Source: AV40 sp038230255
GTDB taxonomy: Bacteria; Verrucomicrobiota; Verrucomicrobiia; Chthoniobacterales; UBA10450
NCBI GenBank assembly: GCA_038230255.1
Contig: JBBRNP010000001.1
Coordinates: forward strand, 62,001 to 126,000
Length of the DNA: 64,000 nucleotides
Reading direction: 5' to 3'
The notes beneath the pieces were generated by a model. That model did no database searches. It saw only the letters and a program-made list of their open reading frames with translations, and was not told where the DNA came from. Each line of letters starts with the position of its first letter. Within the stretch, counting starts at the first letter, position 1. Both the position numbers and the translations under genes were made by a program. Below, one piece after another: positions 49,219-57,700 of the stretch.

Positions 49219-49761
49219 TTAAACGTGGCGACCCATGATGGTCAGGTCGCGCTCCACAGGGTCGAGCTGCGCGATGCGCGGAAGTAATCCCCAGCGCTGG
49301 AAGCCAATTTGTTCGAATAACTGCAAGCTCGGTTCGTTGTGGGCGAAGATGAGACCAACCATGGCGTTGATTTTAAGCGATGATGCGCGAGCGATCGATT
49401 CGCTGAGTAAAGTTCGGCCGACCCCACGACGCCGGAACTTTTCATCGACATAAACGCTCACTTCCGCAGTCCCGCGATAAGCGCAGCGGGGCAAAAACGG
49501 TTTCAGAGTCAGCCAGCCTGCAATCTGCCGATCCATTTCCAGAACCCAAAATGGATGTCGGTCCGCCGAATGTTCCTTTAGCCAGCCGCGCCGTTCCTCC
49601 AGCGTGACCGGTTCCAGTTGCGCAGTAGCAATGCGCGTCGCGATCGCGGCGTTGTAAATTTTAATGATCGCAGGCAAATCCGACTCGACCGCGTCGCGGA
49701 TTTTCGTTTCGTCTGCGGTGGCCGTTTTTGGCTGTCGATGTTCAACCGCAATCGCGCTCAT
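49219..49761 (-). CDS. GNAT acetyltransferase, phosphinothricin-acetyltransferase-like
   Basis: 180 residues from ATG 49761. The GNAT fold has IRDAVESDLPAIIKIYNAAIA, the acetyl-CoA loop VDEKFRRRGVGRTLL (R/QxxGxG/A), and AMVGLIFAHNEPSLQLFEQIGF, which is typical of the PAT/YncA subfamily that N-acetylates glufosinate-like or methionine-derivative amines. Start ATG 49761 overlaps the preceding MBL-gene stop (ATGA); the longer in-frame ORF to 49860 overlaps that gene and is less likely. Physiological substrate unknown. Confidence 0.85.
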   Translation of the reverse strand: MSAIAVEHRQPKTATADETKIRDAVESDLPAIIKIYNAAIATRIATAQLEPVTLEERRGWLKEHSADRHPFWVLEMDRQIAGWLTLKPFLPRCAYRGTAEVSVYVDEKFRRRGVGRTLLSESIARASSLKINAMVGLIFAHNEPSLQLFEQIGFQRWGLLPRIAQLDPVERDLTIMGRHV

Positions 49762-50603
49762 GCCGCCGGGAAGAATGCGTTCTCGAAAGTTGCCTGAAAC
49801 GCGCCGGGCTCCGTTTCGCCGATGCAAAACCTGGGACTGATATCCGATTGGCCCGCGCAAAAAAGTTCGATGTCATTCTTGCCGGATTTTCCGAGCGCAT
49901 CGCGAATAGTTTGGAGCGCGAGGGCAGGCGTATTGCAATCGCGACTGAGATGTCCAAGCACGACTCGCTCGATTTTTCCGGGCAGTAATTCTTCGATCAC
50001 GGTGGCGGCGGCGTTATTGGAAAGATGCCCGTGCCGCGACTGGATCCGTTGTTTCACCGGCCATGGCCGGTGAGTGTCGCTCTGCAAGAGTTTTTCATCG
50101 TGGTTGGTTTCGATCACGAGCGTGTGCACTTGCCGGAGCCGTTCCACGATCATCTTGGTGGCGTAACCCAGATCGGTGATGAACCCGAGCCCACACCCTC
50201 CGGCATAAAACGCGAAGCCGACGGGATCGACCGCGTCGTGCGGCACCGGAAAAGTTTGGACAAGAATGTCGCAGATTTTGAACTCAGCGCCGGTCCGAAA
50301 TATCCGCCAGTTCCGATGTTGATCAAAGGCACCGTCGCAGCGGAGGGCTTCGGCCGTTTGCGCGTTCGCATAAATTGGCACCGCGAACCTGCGACAGAGC
50401 ACCTCCAGCCCGCAAACGTGATCGCCGTGTTCGTGGGTGAGCAAAACACCGTCGAGTTGTTCCGGCAGCACGCCGCATTGCTCGAGCCGGAGGACAATTT
50501 GCCGCGCGCTCAGGCCGCCATCGATCAGAATTTTGCAATGATCGGTGGCGACGAGCGCACTGTTGCCGGCACTGCCGCTCCCGAGCATCGTTAAACTGAA
50601 CAC
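49758..50603 (-). CDS. MBL-fold hydrolase, WalJ/YycJ-like
   Basis: 281 residues. The metallo-beta-lactamase motif LLTHEHGDHVCGL (about 55-67) gives HxHxDH, and SNNAAATVIEELLPG, LGHLSRDCNTPALALQT carry the distal metal His. Its N terminus FSLTMLGSGSAGNSALVATDHCKILIDGGLS matches, in pieces, the YycJ/WalJ-type exonuclease subfamily, which is linked to DNA replication and cell-wall homeostasis. The substrate is inferred to be DNA. It is followed by the GNAT gene with an ATGA overlap; the two may be cotranscribed. Confidence 0.85.
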   Translation of the reverse strand: MFSLTMLGSGSAGNSALVATDHCKILIDGGLSARQIVLRLEQCGVLPEQLDGVLLTHEHGDHVCGLEVLCRRFAVPIYANAQTAEALRCDGAFDQHRNWRIFRTGAEFKICDILVQTFPVPHDAVDPVGFAFYAGGCGLGFITDLGYATKMIVERLRQVHTLVIETNHDEKLLQSDTHRPWPVKQRIQSRHGHLSNNAAATVIEELLPGKIERVVLGHLSRDCNTPALALQTIRDALGKSGKNDIELFCAGQSDISPRFCIGETEPGAFQATFENAFFPAA

Positions 50604-50626
50604 GACCGGTATTTAGCGACCAGGTT

Positions 50627-51355
50627 TCAGTTTTCGCAAATTAAATTCACGCGGCGCGATAAAATTTCACCGCCAGGCAACGCGAGAATCCGTTCTCTCT
50701 TGCCCGAATAATCGAGCGAGCGAAATCGGCGAATCTCATCGAGCCGGCGCAGGCCGTTCAGACTGTCGAGGTAATAAGTGTAACTCGAGGCCAGCTCGGT
50801 CGTCTCCAGATAACGGGCGCGAAGGTTTCGATCACGAAACGCTTCGGGACATTGGCGCTCGAAAAGATGGAAGCGCAGCCAGCGGCGATCGGTCCGTGAA
50901 ACGCGCTGGGTCTTTCGAAAGAAGGCGACGAACAAAAGCAGGACGAGATAAGTATCGACTTGGGCCTGGACCTCGAGGTTGCGGACAAAATCTTCCGATG
51001 CGATCTCGCGCGCGCCATTCTTGAACTGAAGCGCGGCGTGAAGGGCGTGATTGATTTCTTCCACGAAACTGATGAGCGAGCGAATATTGTGATCGCTCAA
51101 TCCGGCGCGTGGATCGTGGCGCTCGAGTTGTTCGATCAGCCAACGGGAATAATAAATGCCGACGTAAAGTTGATCATCGGCGGTGCGCAGAAATGTCCGG
51201 GCCAGTTCACTCAATTCGAGGGCCGATTTGCCGGCCAGGATCGACAACTGCGCGCAACGGCGGCGATCAATCAAACAATCCTCGAGATTGATCCCGACTT
51301 GCGCGTAAGTGCGTTCGAAAAGTTTTTGGATTTGACTGAAGAGCGTTTCGTTCAC
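50627..51355 (-). CDS. Unknown all-helical protein, second of a pair
   Basis: 242 residues, no signal peptide or membrane helix. Almost wholly alpha-helical by pattern, with conserved-looking polar pairs (SFVEEINHALHAALQFKNG, TYLVLLLFVAFFRKTQRV, LASSYTYYLDSLNGLRRLDEIR in pieces). The EEINHALH segment, with two Glu and two His, could bind a metal, as in ferritin- or heme-oxygenase-like helical folds. Its ATG overlaps the end of the preceding unknown gene (ATGA). I do not recognise the family. Confidence 0.6.
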   Translation of the reverse strand: MNETLFSQIQKLFERTYAQVGINLEDCLIDRRRCAQLSILAGKSALELSELARTFLRTADDQLYVGIYYSRWLIEQLERHDPRAGLSDHNIRSLISFVEEINHALHAALQFKNGAREIASEDFVRNLEVQAQVDTYLVLLLFVAFFRKTQRVSRTDRRWLRFHLFERQCPEAFRDRNLRARYLETTELASSYTYYLDSLNGLRRLDEIRRFRSLDYSGKRERILALPGGEILSRRVNLICEN

Positions 51356-52044
51356 AAAACGAGCGATGGTCGCGCATCTTCATCGAGATGAAGCAAGCGA
51401 TCGGAAAGTTCGTTGAGCGCGAGACGAACGTCGTGAAAACGATTGGCCAACCCGGCAAAAACATCGGTGAGTTCGCAGCGTCGCGCGGTTTCGTGCGACG
51501 CGACGAGTTGATAATTGCTGCGACCGACTTGTTCGTAAAACTCGATGTCGGGCGCGCCGCGAAGACTGCGGCGCTGCGTGTTCTCGTGAAAGATACCACT
51601 AATGAAGAGCGAGTAATTTCCCACGTGCGCGCGCAGCAAAAACGTTTGTTCGGGGGTGGCGCGGGTGAGCGCGATCAGCATATCGGAAATGTATTCATGC
51701 GCGCGGTTGTCGATCTTGTCAGGGCTTTGCAATTGGTTCGCGCGCGAAAAAGTTTCGAGCAGCGAGCCGATGTAATCGCAAAGTTTGCGATCACCAATGC
51801 CTGCTTGCTGCAAGACGTGCCGGGCCAGGACGTAAAAGTAAAATTGGGATGAGATGTGAAGATGTCCCGCATTGGAAAGAATGGTCTCGACCAAACGGGG
51901 ATGATCGAGAATCGAGTCGCGCGTTTCAGCGTCGCTGAGCAGATCGACCAGGGAAACGCTGTCGCCGCGTGTGCGCGCGAGTGTGCGGACGATGAAATCG
52001 AAATCCGCGGCGGTAAAACGTGCCCGACAATTTGCCCTAATCAT
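51352..52044 (-). CDS. Unknown all-helical protein, first of a pair
   Basis: 230 residues, cytosolic. Helical, with HISSQFYFYVLARHVLQQAGIGDRKLCDYIGSLLETFSR and TLLRAHVGNYSLFISGIFHE-type stretches in pieces. The Phe/Tyr/His-rich core and regular spacing suggest a compact helical bundle. It is translationally coupled to the following gene, so the two products probably form a complex. No known domain is seen. The upstream neighbour on the other strand is tRNA-Ser and nrdJ. This pair is a good candidate for a new two-protein unit. Confidence 0.6.
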   Translation of the reverse strand: MIRANCRARFTAADFDFIVRTLARTRGDSVSLVDLLSDAETRDSILDHPRLVETILSNAGHLHISSQFYFYVLARHVLQQAGIGDRKLCDYIGSLLETFSRANQLQSPDKIDNRAHEYISDMLIALTRATPEQTFLLRAHVGNYSLFISGIFHENTQRRSLRGAPDIEFYEQVGRSNYQLVASHETARRCELTDVFAGLANRFHDVRLALNELSDRLLHLDEDARPSLVL

Positions 52045-52248
52045 CGCACCCTTCGTTCACCAGCATTGACGATGCCGCAGCCAACTTTGTTCGAGGCGAC
52101 GTTTATTTCGGTTGGGGCAATTAGTCAAGAACGTCTCGTGAGCGCAATGATTCGGAAGCTTCGCACGGATTTGCAAATGGTCGGCCCCGCCTCATAATAA
52201 ACGCGCTCTTTTCGGAATCGATCAGCAGGATGTCAATCTTGCGAAAAT

Positions 52249-52338
52249 GGAAGGGTGGCTGAGTCCGGTTTAAGGCACTCGACTCGAAATCGAGCGTGGG
52301 GCAACCCACCGTGGGTTCGAATCCCACCCCTTCCGCCA
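52249..52338 (+). tRNA. tRNA-Ser(CGA)
   Basis: A 90-nt class II tRNA with encoded CCA. Acceptor GGAAGGG/CCCTTCC, anticodon stem CTCGA/TCGAG with loop CTCGAAA giving anticodon CGA, the long variable arm (CGTGGGGCAACCCACC region), T-stem GTGGG/CCCAC with loop TTCGAAT, discriminator G. Confidence 0.95.
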
Positions 52339-52670
52339 GCCTTCGCTTGGAGCGAAGCGCAAAGTGAAGGCTGCCACGGCCGGAGTGGAACGAAGGCGGG
52401 CTTCCAGTTGATGAAAGGAGTGGGTTGCCGCTCCAAGGCTACGGCTTGGCAAGCCAACTATTTGAGGCTGCCAACGGCGAAGCGATCCGCGGGCAGGGGC
52501 GCGAAAATGTCACAAAATTCGGCTTGATTTGAGTCGATTTTGCACCGCATATTGTATGTCCGCCGAAGGCCTCCGCTATTACTTGTTATGCGCTGGAGTT
52601 CACAGGTTGTTAGCTGGGCTGTTGGCAGGAATTCACCGCTAATTCACAACCTTAACCAGCCTTTCCCACC
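52339..52670. other. 332-bp gap between tRNA-Ser and nrdJ with REP-like hairpins
   Basis: No gene is seen. Directly after the tRNA, AGCCTTC and GAAGGCT pair across a GCTTGGAGCGAAGC core, a REP-like hairpin; a second one is CCAAG/CTTGG near 52433. The right half becomes AT-richer and probably holds the nrdJ promoter. I see no B12-box or convincing NrdR box. Confidence 0.5.
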
Positions 52671-55600
52671 ATGATCCAACTGAAACCCGGAATCTCACCC
52701 TCTGCCCTAAACAAACCGCGCAAAGCTGATCGCCGCCAGAATCGGTCAGCAAAAAAGACAAAAGGCGGTTTGCGTTTTGAGCGGGTGTTCAGCGACCCGG
52801 CGGTGAAGCCGTTTGATCAGATCGAATGGGAACATCGCACGGCGGAGATCACGGACGACAGCGGCCAGATTATTTTTAAACAGGAAAACGTCGAGGTGCC
52901 AAAGAATTGGAGCGCGCTGGCGACGAAGATTGCGGTCTCAAAATATTTTTACGGCGACATCTCGCACGGGACCGATCCGCACAAAGGCGGCCGCGAAAGC
53001 TCAGTCCGGCAATTGATTCAGCGGGTCACCCGGACCATGACCGATTGGGGAATTGCCGACGGCTATTTCGCAGACGCGGAAGCGGCGGAGATTTTTTATG
53101 ACGAACTGACGTGGCTCTGTTTGAACCAGCACGGCGCGTTCAATTCGCCGGTCTGGTTCAATGTCGGTTTGTATCATGAGTACGGGATCGGCAAGAACGC
53201 CGGCGCCGGAAATTATTTTTATAATCGCGAGACCGGGAAAGCCGAACGCGCTCCGACCCAGTACGAATATCCGCAAGGCAGCGCCTGTTTCATTCAGGAC
53301 GTGGACGACACGATGGAAGACATCATGCGTCTGGCCACGAGCGAAGCGATGCTCTTCAAATACGGGAGCGGCACTGGCACCGATCTCTCCACGTTAAGAT
53401 CGACCAAAGAAAAATTGAGCGGCGGCGGCAAACCGAGCGGACCGCTTTCGTTCCTCAAAGTCTACGACCAAGTCGCGAACGTGGTGAAGAGCGGTGGCAA
53501 GACGCGGCGCGCCGCCAAGATGAACACGCTCAAAGATTGGCATCCTGACATCGAAGAGTTCATCGACGCCAAGCAGAGGGAAGAGAAAAAAGCGTGGGCG
53601 CTGATCGAGCAGGGTTACGACGGCAGCTACAACGGCGACGCCTACGGCTCGGTTATGTATCAAAACGAGAACCTGAGCGTGCGGGTGAGCGACGAATTCA
53701 TGGAAGCCGCGCTCGAAGGTCGCGAGTGGTGGACACGCCGGGTGACTGACAGCCAACCGTGCGAGCGCAAAGAAGCGCGGACATTATTGCGAAAAATATC
53801 CGAAGGCACGCACATCTGCGGCGATCCCGGGATGCAGTTCGACACCACCATTCATAAATGGCACACCTGCAAAGGCACCGGCCGGCAAAATTCCACCAAT
53901 CCGTGCAGTGAATATTTGTTTCTCGATAACACGGCCTGCAATCTGGCGTCGCTAAATCTGCTCAAATTCAAAACGCCCGATGGCGAGTTCGACGTCGAGC
54001 GCTTTAAAGCCGCCGTGCGTGTCTTCATTACCGCACAGGAAATCATCGTTGATAACGCCAGTTACCCGATCAAAGAGATCGCGGAGAACTCACACATCTT
54101 CCGAACGCTCGGACTCGGCTACGCGAATCTCGGGTCGTTGGTGATGAGTTATGGCTACGGCTACGACAGCGTGGAAGGCCGCGCGCTCTGCGGCGCGGTG
54201 ACCTCGATCATGACCGGTGAGGCTTACGAACAAAGCGCGCGAATGGCGCAAGCGCTCGGTGCTTTTCCCGGTTACAAAGAGGCGCGTTGCAGCGGCGTTT
54301 TAAAGCCGGTCGCCAAAAACAACGTCGCGCCGATGCTTGAAGTGATGGAACTGCATCGCTGCGCTGTGACCGAGATCCCCGATATCAAAGAATTCGCTTA
54401 TTTGAAAAAGGAAGCGGGCAAAACCTGGAAGCGCGCGGCTGAGCTGGGCAAGCGTCACGGTTATCGTAACGCGCAGGTGACGGTGCTCGCGCCGACCGGG
54501 ACAATCAGTTTCCTGATGGATTGCGACACGACCGGCATCGAGCCAGACATCGCGCTGGTGAAATACAAACTGCTCGCCGGAGGGGGCATGTTGAAAATTG
54601 TTAATCAAACCGTCAAACCGGCGCTGGGAAAACTCGGATACAATTCGGAAGAGATCGATCGAATCATCGCGCACATCGACGCCTTCGACACGATCGAGGA
54701 CGTGATTGATTCGGACGGATCGACAATTTCGTCGGGATTGAAACCGAAGCATTTACCGATTTTCGATTGCGCATTCAAACCATTCAAAGGCGAGCGCTCT
54801 CTTAATTATATGGCGCACCTCCGGATGATGGCGGCAGCGCAGCCGTTTTTGAGCGGCGCGATTTCCAAAACTGTGAACCTGCCGGAAGCGGCGACGGTTG
54901 AGGACGTCATGAACAGCTACGTCGAAGGTTGGCGGCTGGGCTTGAAGTCGATCGCGATTTATCGCGAAGGCTCGAAGCGATCGGCGCCGCTAAACACGCG
55001 CAAGACGCGCGACATGGGCGGCACCACGGAGGATGTCGATGTTGCGCTCGATATTACAGTCGATCGGGAAGATTTTCAGAAGCGAATCCTTGAACTCGAA
55101 GAAGAACTGACGACCCTGCGCGGCAAGATCGACAAACCGCTGCGCCATCGCATGCCCGACACGCGGATGTCGTTGACCCACCGATTCGAGATCGCGGGCC
55201 ACGAAGGCTACATCACGGTTGGCTTGTACGAAGACGGTCAGCCTGGCGAGCTGTTTATCACGATGTCGAAGGAGGGCAGCACCATCGGCGGATTGATGGA
55301 CACCGTCGGTACGCTGACATCAATTGCCCTCCAGTACGGCGTGCCACTCGAAAGTCTGGCGAAGAAGTTCGCCTATCAGCGGTTCGAACCGAGCGGCTTC
55401 ACCAAAAATCCTGACATTCGAAACGCGACCAGCATTACCGATTACGTGTTTCGCTGGCTGGCCTGCCAATTCATCAAAGGCTACAAGGAAGCGACCTCAC
55501 TGAGCCGAGGGCAAACGGATTTGCCAATGAAAGAAATTGGCGAAATGGAAAAGAAAGCGCTCAATCGTCCGGTCTCCGATTTGGCGCGGACCGGGGGGAA

Positions 55601-55811
55601 TGAATTGATCGACGTGATCACGAGCCATTCGGCGAACGACGGCGAGCCGCAGATGACGGGCAATGGCCACAGTCATGCCGATCGAGTGCAGGAAGCACTC
55701 GGGAACATGTTCATGGACATTATCTGTTCGCATTGCGGTAGCGACAAAGTGATCCGGGCCGGCGCCTGTGGAGTGTGCACCGAGTGCGGGACAAGCCAGG
55801 GCTGCAGCTGA
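52671..55811 (+). CDS. nrdJ: Adenosylcobalamin-dependent ribonucleotide reductase, class II
   Basis: 1046 residues. It makes deoxyribonucleotides with or without oxygen, using adenosylcobalamin as radical source. NSPVWFNVG and NPCSEYLFLDNTACNLASLNLL carry the substrate-site Cys and the Asn-Glu pair; GTISFLMDCDTTGIEPD and VNLPEAATVEDV are further signature segments. The C-terminal CSHCGSDKVIRAGACGVCTECGTSQGCS holds the redox-active Cys pairs and a zinc site. No class I genes are in the window. The gene needs imported or made cobalamin. It ends at an intrinsic terminator (55879-55911). Confidence 0.97.
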   Translation: MIQLKPGISPSALNKPRKADRRQNRSAKKTKGGLRFERVFSDPAVKPFDQIEWEHRTAEITDDSGQIIFKQENVEVPKNWSALATKIAVSKYFYGDISHGTDPHKGGRESSVRQLIQRVTRTMTDWGIADGYFADAEAAEIFYDELTWLCLNQHGAFNSPVWFNVGLYHEYGIGKNAGAGNYFYNRETGKAERAPTQYEYPQGSACFIQDVDDTMEDIMRLATSEAMLFKYGSGTGTDLSTLRSTKEKLSGGGKPSGPLSFLKVYDQVANVVKSGGKTRRAAKMNTLKDWHPDIEEFIDAKQREEKKAWALIEQGYDGSYNGDAYGSVMYQNENLSVRVSDEFMEAALEGREWWTRRVTDSQPCERKEARTLLRKISEGTHICGDPGMQFDTTIHKWHTCKGTGRQNSTNPCSEYLFLDNTACNLASLNLLKFKTPDGEFDVERFKAAVRVFITAQEIIVDNASYPIKEIAENSHIFRTLGLGYANLGSLVMSYGYGYDSVEGRALCGAVTSIMTGEAYEQSARMAQALGAFPGYKEARCSGVLKPVAKNNVAPMLEVMELHRCAVTEIPDIKEFAYLKKEAGKTWKRAAELGKRHGYRNAQVTVLAPTGTISFLMDCDTTGIEPDIALVKYKLLAGGGMLKIVNQTVKPALGKLGYNSEEIDRIIAHIDAFDTIEDVIDSDGSTISSGLKPKHLPIFDCAFKPFKGERSLNYMAHLRMMAAAQPFLSGAISKTVNLPEAATVEDVMNSYVEGWRLGLKSIAIYREGSKRSAPLNTRKTRDMGGTTEDVDVALDITVDREDFQKRILELEEELTTLRGKIDKPLRHRMPDTRMSLTHRFEIAGHEGYITVGLYEDGQPGELFITMSKEGSTIGGLMDTVGTLTSIALQYGVPLESLAKKFAYQRFEPSGFTKNPDIRNATSITDYVFRWLACQFIKGYKEATSLSRGQTDLPMKEIGEMEKKALNRPVSDLARTGGNELIDVITSHSANDGEPQMTGNGHSHADRVQEALGNMFMDIICSHCGSDKVIRAGACGVCTECGTSQGCS

Positions 55812-55878
55812 GCAACTCGTCGATTAAAGAGTCGCGTGCAGCCGTTGGACATGCGGCGGTGAATAGCTAAACTTCGTG

Positions 55879-55910
55879 ACCCGCCGATTGTTCGCCGGCG
55901 GGTTTGTTTT
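55879..55910 (+). terminator. Intrinsic terminator of nrdJ
   Basis: ACCCGCCG (55879-55886) and CGGCGGGT (55896-55903) form an 8-bp GC stem with a 9-base loop, followed by TTGTTTTT. It ends only two or three bases before the ATG (55913) of the acyl-CoA dehydrogenase, so any transcript starting upstream of it would be stopped before that gene. Confidence 0.85.
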
Positions 55911-55912
55911 TC

Positions 55913-57688
55913 ATGACTGAAACTGAAGCACAACGACAAAGAGAGATTCAGCAGGCCGAAGAATTACTTTTTACCGGCCCGCAAGCGCTCGGTTTCGTCA
56001 AAGGCATCTTCCAAGGTCATTTCGTTTCCGATTGGGTGATGCCGTATCCGCGGATTGCGGCACCGGAACAACCTAAAATCGACCAGACGCTCGGTGAGCT
56101 GCGCAAATTTCTGGATGAACATCTTGATGCGCCGGAGATCGACCGGCAGGCGGACATTCCGCGTGATGTGATCGATGGATTGGGAAGAGTCGGCGTGCTC
56201 GGCGCGACTGCACCAAAAGAAGTTGGCGGTCACGGGTTCACCCAGATGGCGAACTGCAGAATTTTGGAGGAGATCGGTCGCCGCTGCGCATCGACATCGG
56301 TGTTTGTGAATGCGCACCATTCCATCGGAATTCGCGCTCTGCTTTTGTTCGGCACGGACGAGCAAAAGCGACGTTGGCTCCCAAAACTCGTAACCGGCGA
56401 ATGGCTTGGCGCGTTCGCGCTGACCGAAAAGGAAGCCGGCTCCGATGCGGCCAACGTGCAGATGACTGCGACGCCGAGCGAGGACGGTTCGCATTTTATT
56501 TTGAATGGCGAAAAGCGCTACATCACCAATGCAGCGATCGCGCAGGTGTTAACGGTGATGGCGCGGACACCGGTGCCGGGCAAAGAAGGCAAAACGTCGA
56601 TCACAGCATTCCTGGTTACGCCGGACATGCCGGGGTTCGAAATTCTCGACGCGCGCATGCCGAAAATGGGAATTCGCGGCACCGCGACCGGACGATTTGC
56701 GATGCGCGATGTGAAAGTGCCGAAAGAAAATATTCTCGGACCGCCCGGCAAAGGTTTGAAGGTGGCGTTAACGGTTCTTGATTTTGGTCGGACCACGTTC
56801 GGCGCCTGTTGCACCGGCGCGGCGAAGACTTGCCTGGAACTCGCGGTGAAACACGCGAACACGCGGAAGCAGTTCAACAAAACGCTGAGCAATTTTCATT
56901 TGGTGAAAGAGAAAATCGCGCGGATCGCGGCCGACGCTTACGCGATGGAAGCGATGACCACGATCACCGCTTCATTGATCGATCGCGGTTTGGAAGATTA
57001 CATGCTCGAGACGGCGATGCTGAAAGTGTTCACGACCGAGCGATTGTGGGAATGCATCAACGACGCTTTTCAGATTCACGGCGGCTCAGCCTACTTTGTC
57101 GATCTTCCGCTCGAGCGAATGTTGCGGGACGCGCGAATCAACCAGATCGGCGAAGGCAGCAACGAAGTGTTGACCTCGTTCATCGCGCTGGTCGGGATGC
57201 GCGGGCCGGGAATGGAGTTCAAGGAAATTTACGACACGATGCTGAAACCGACGCGCGAAGGCGGGATCGGGAAAGCATGGAGCGCGGGAATGAACCGGCT
57301 CGGCGCGACAGTGCGCGTTCCGGATGTGCCGGTGCGGAGTGCCGAGTTGCGCTCGTTCGGCAATCAACTCGGCCGATTGATCTGGCGTTTTAATTTCGCA
57401 GTGAACCGATCGCTGATCACTTATCGCGAGCCGATCCTCGACATGCAGCTGGTTCAGGAAAGGATCGCCGGTGCGGCGATGGATTTGTTTGCATCGACAG
57501 CGGTGCTGAGCCGATGGGACTCGGAAATTCAATCCGCGCAGGGTAATGGTGAGAAGCCGAGCAAAAAAAATACTGCTGCTGAACTTTTCTTGCGGCAATC
57601 GTTCCGAAGAATTCGAGGTTATCTCGCCGGCCTTAATGACAACGACGACAAGTTCATTCTGAAAGCAGCGGATTCGGCGTTGAGCTAA
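55913..57688 (+). CDS. Acyl-CoA dehydrogenase family protein
   Basis: 591 residues, longer than the usual 380-400. Classical FAD motifs are FALTEKEAGSDAA (about 166), NGEKRYITNA (about 202) and the C-terminal INQIGEGSNEV, with the catalytic-base region DAFQIHGGSAYFVDLPLERM. The extra 190 C-terminal residues (about 400-591) form a helical domain as in the long bacterial ACADs and in ACAD9/VLCAD. It removes hydrogens from fatty acyl-CoA. The ATG at 55913 follows directly on the nrdJ terminator hairpin, so it should have a promoter inside that hairpin or an unusually short leader. TTG 55904 is less likely. Confidence 0.9.
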   Translation: MTETEAQRQREIQQAEELLFTGPQALGFVKGIFQGHFVSDWVMPYPRIAAPEQPKIDQTLGELRKFLDEHLDAPEIDRQADIPRDVIDGLGRVGVLGATAPKEVGGHGFTQMANCRILEEIGRRCASTSVFVNAHHSIGIRALLLFGTDEQKRRWLPKLVTGEWLGAFALTEKEAGSDAANVQMTATPSEDGSHFILNGEKRYITNAAIAQVLTVMARTPVPGKEGKTSITAFLVTPDMPGFEILDARMPKMGIRGTATGRFAMRDVKVPKENILGPPGKGLKVALTVLDFGRTTFGACCTGAAKTCLELAVKHANTRKQFNKTLSNFHLVKEKIARIAADAYAMEAMTTITASLIDRGLEDYMLETAMLKVFTTERLWECINDAFQIHGGSAYFVDLPLERMLRDARINQIGEGSNEVLTSFIALVGMRGPGMEFKEIYDTMLKPTREGGIGKAWSAGMNRLGATVRVPDVPVRSAELRSFGNQLGRLIWRFNFAVNRSLITYREPILDMQLVQERIAGAAMDLFASTAVLSRWDSEIQSAQGNGEKPSKKNTAAELFLRQSFRRIRGYLAGLNDNDDKFILKAADSALS

Positions 57689-57700
57689 GACGCCTGCCGA

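Noticed and set aside
52072..52197. Small frame of 41 residues (MPQPTLFEATF...) between the unknown pair and tRNA-Ser
   Set aside because: It looks partly protein-like, but it has no ribosome site, no recognisable domain, and a near-copy of the 10-mer follows. It may be a remnant; not strong enough to list.
52520..52570. NrdR box or cobalamin riboswitch before nrdJ
   Set aside because: CACCGCATATTGTATGT has a weak likeness to an NrdR box, and no B12-box (GCCACTG-like) was seen. Neither fits well enough.
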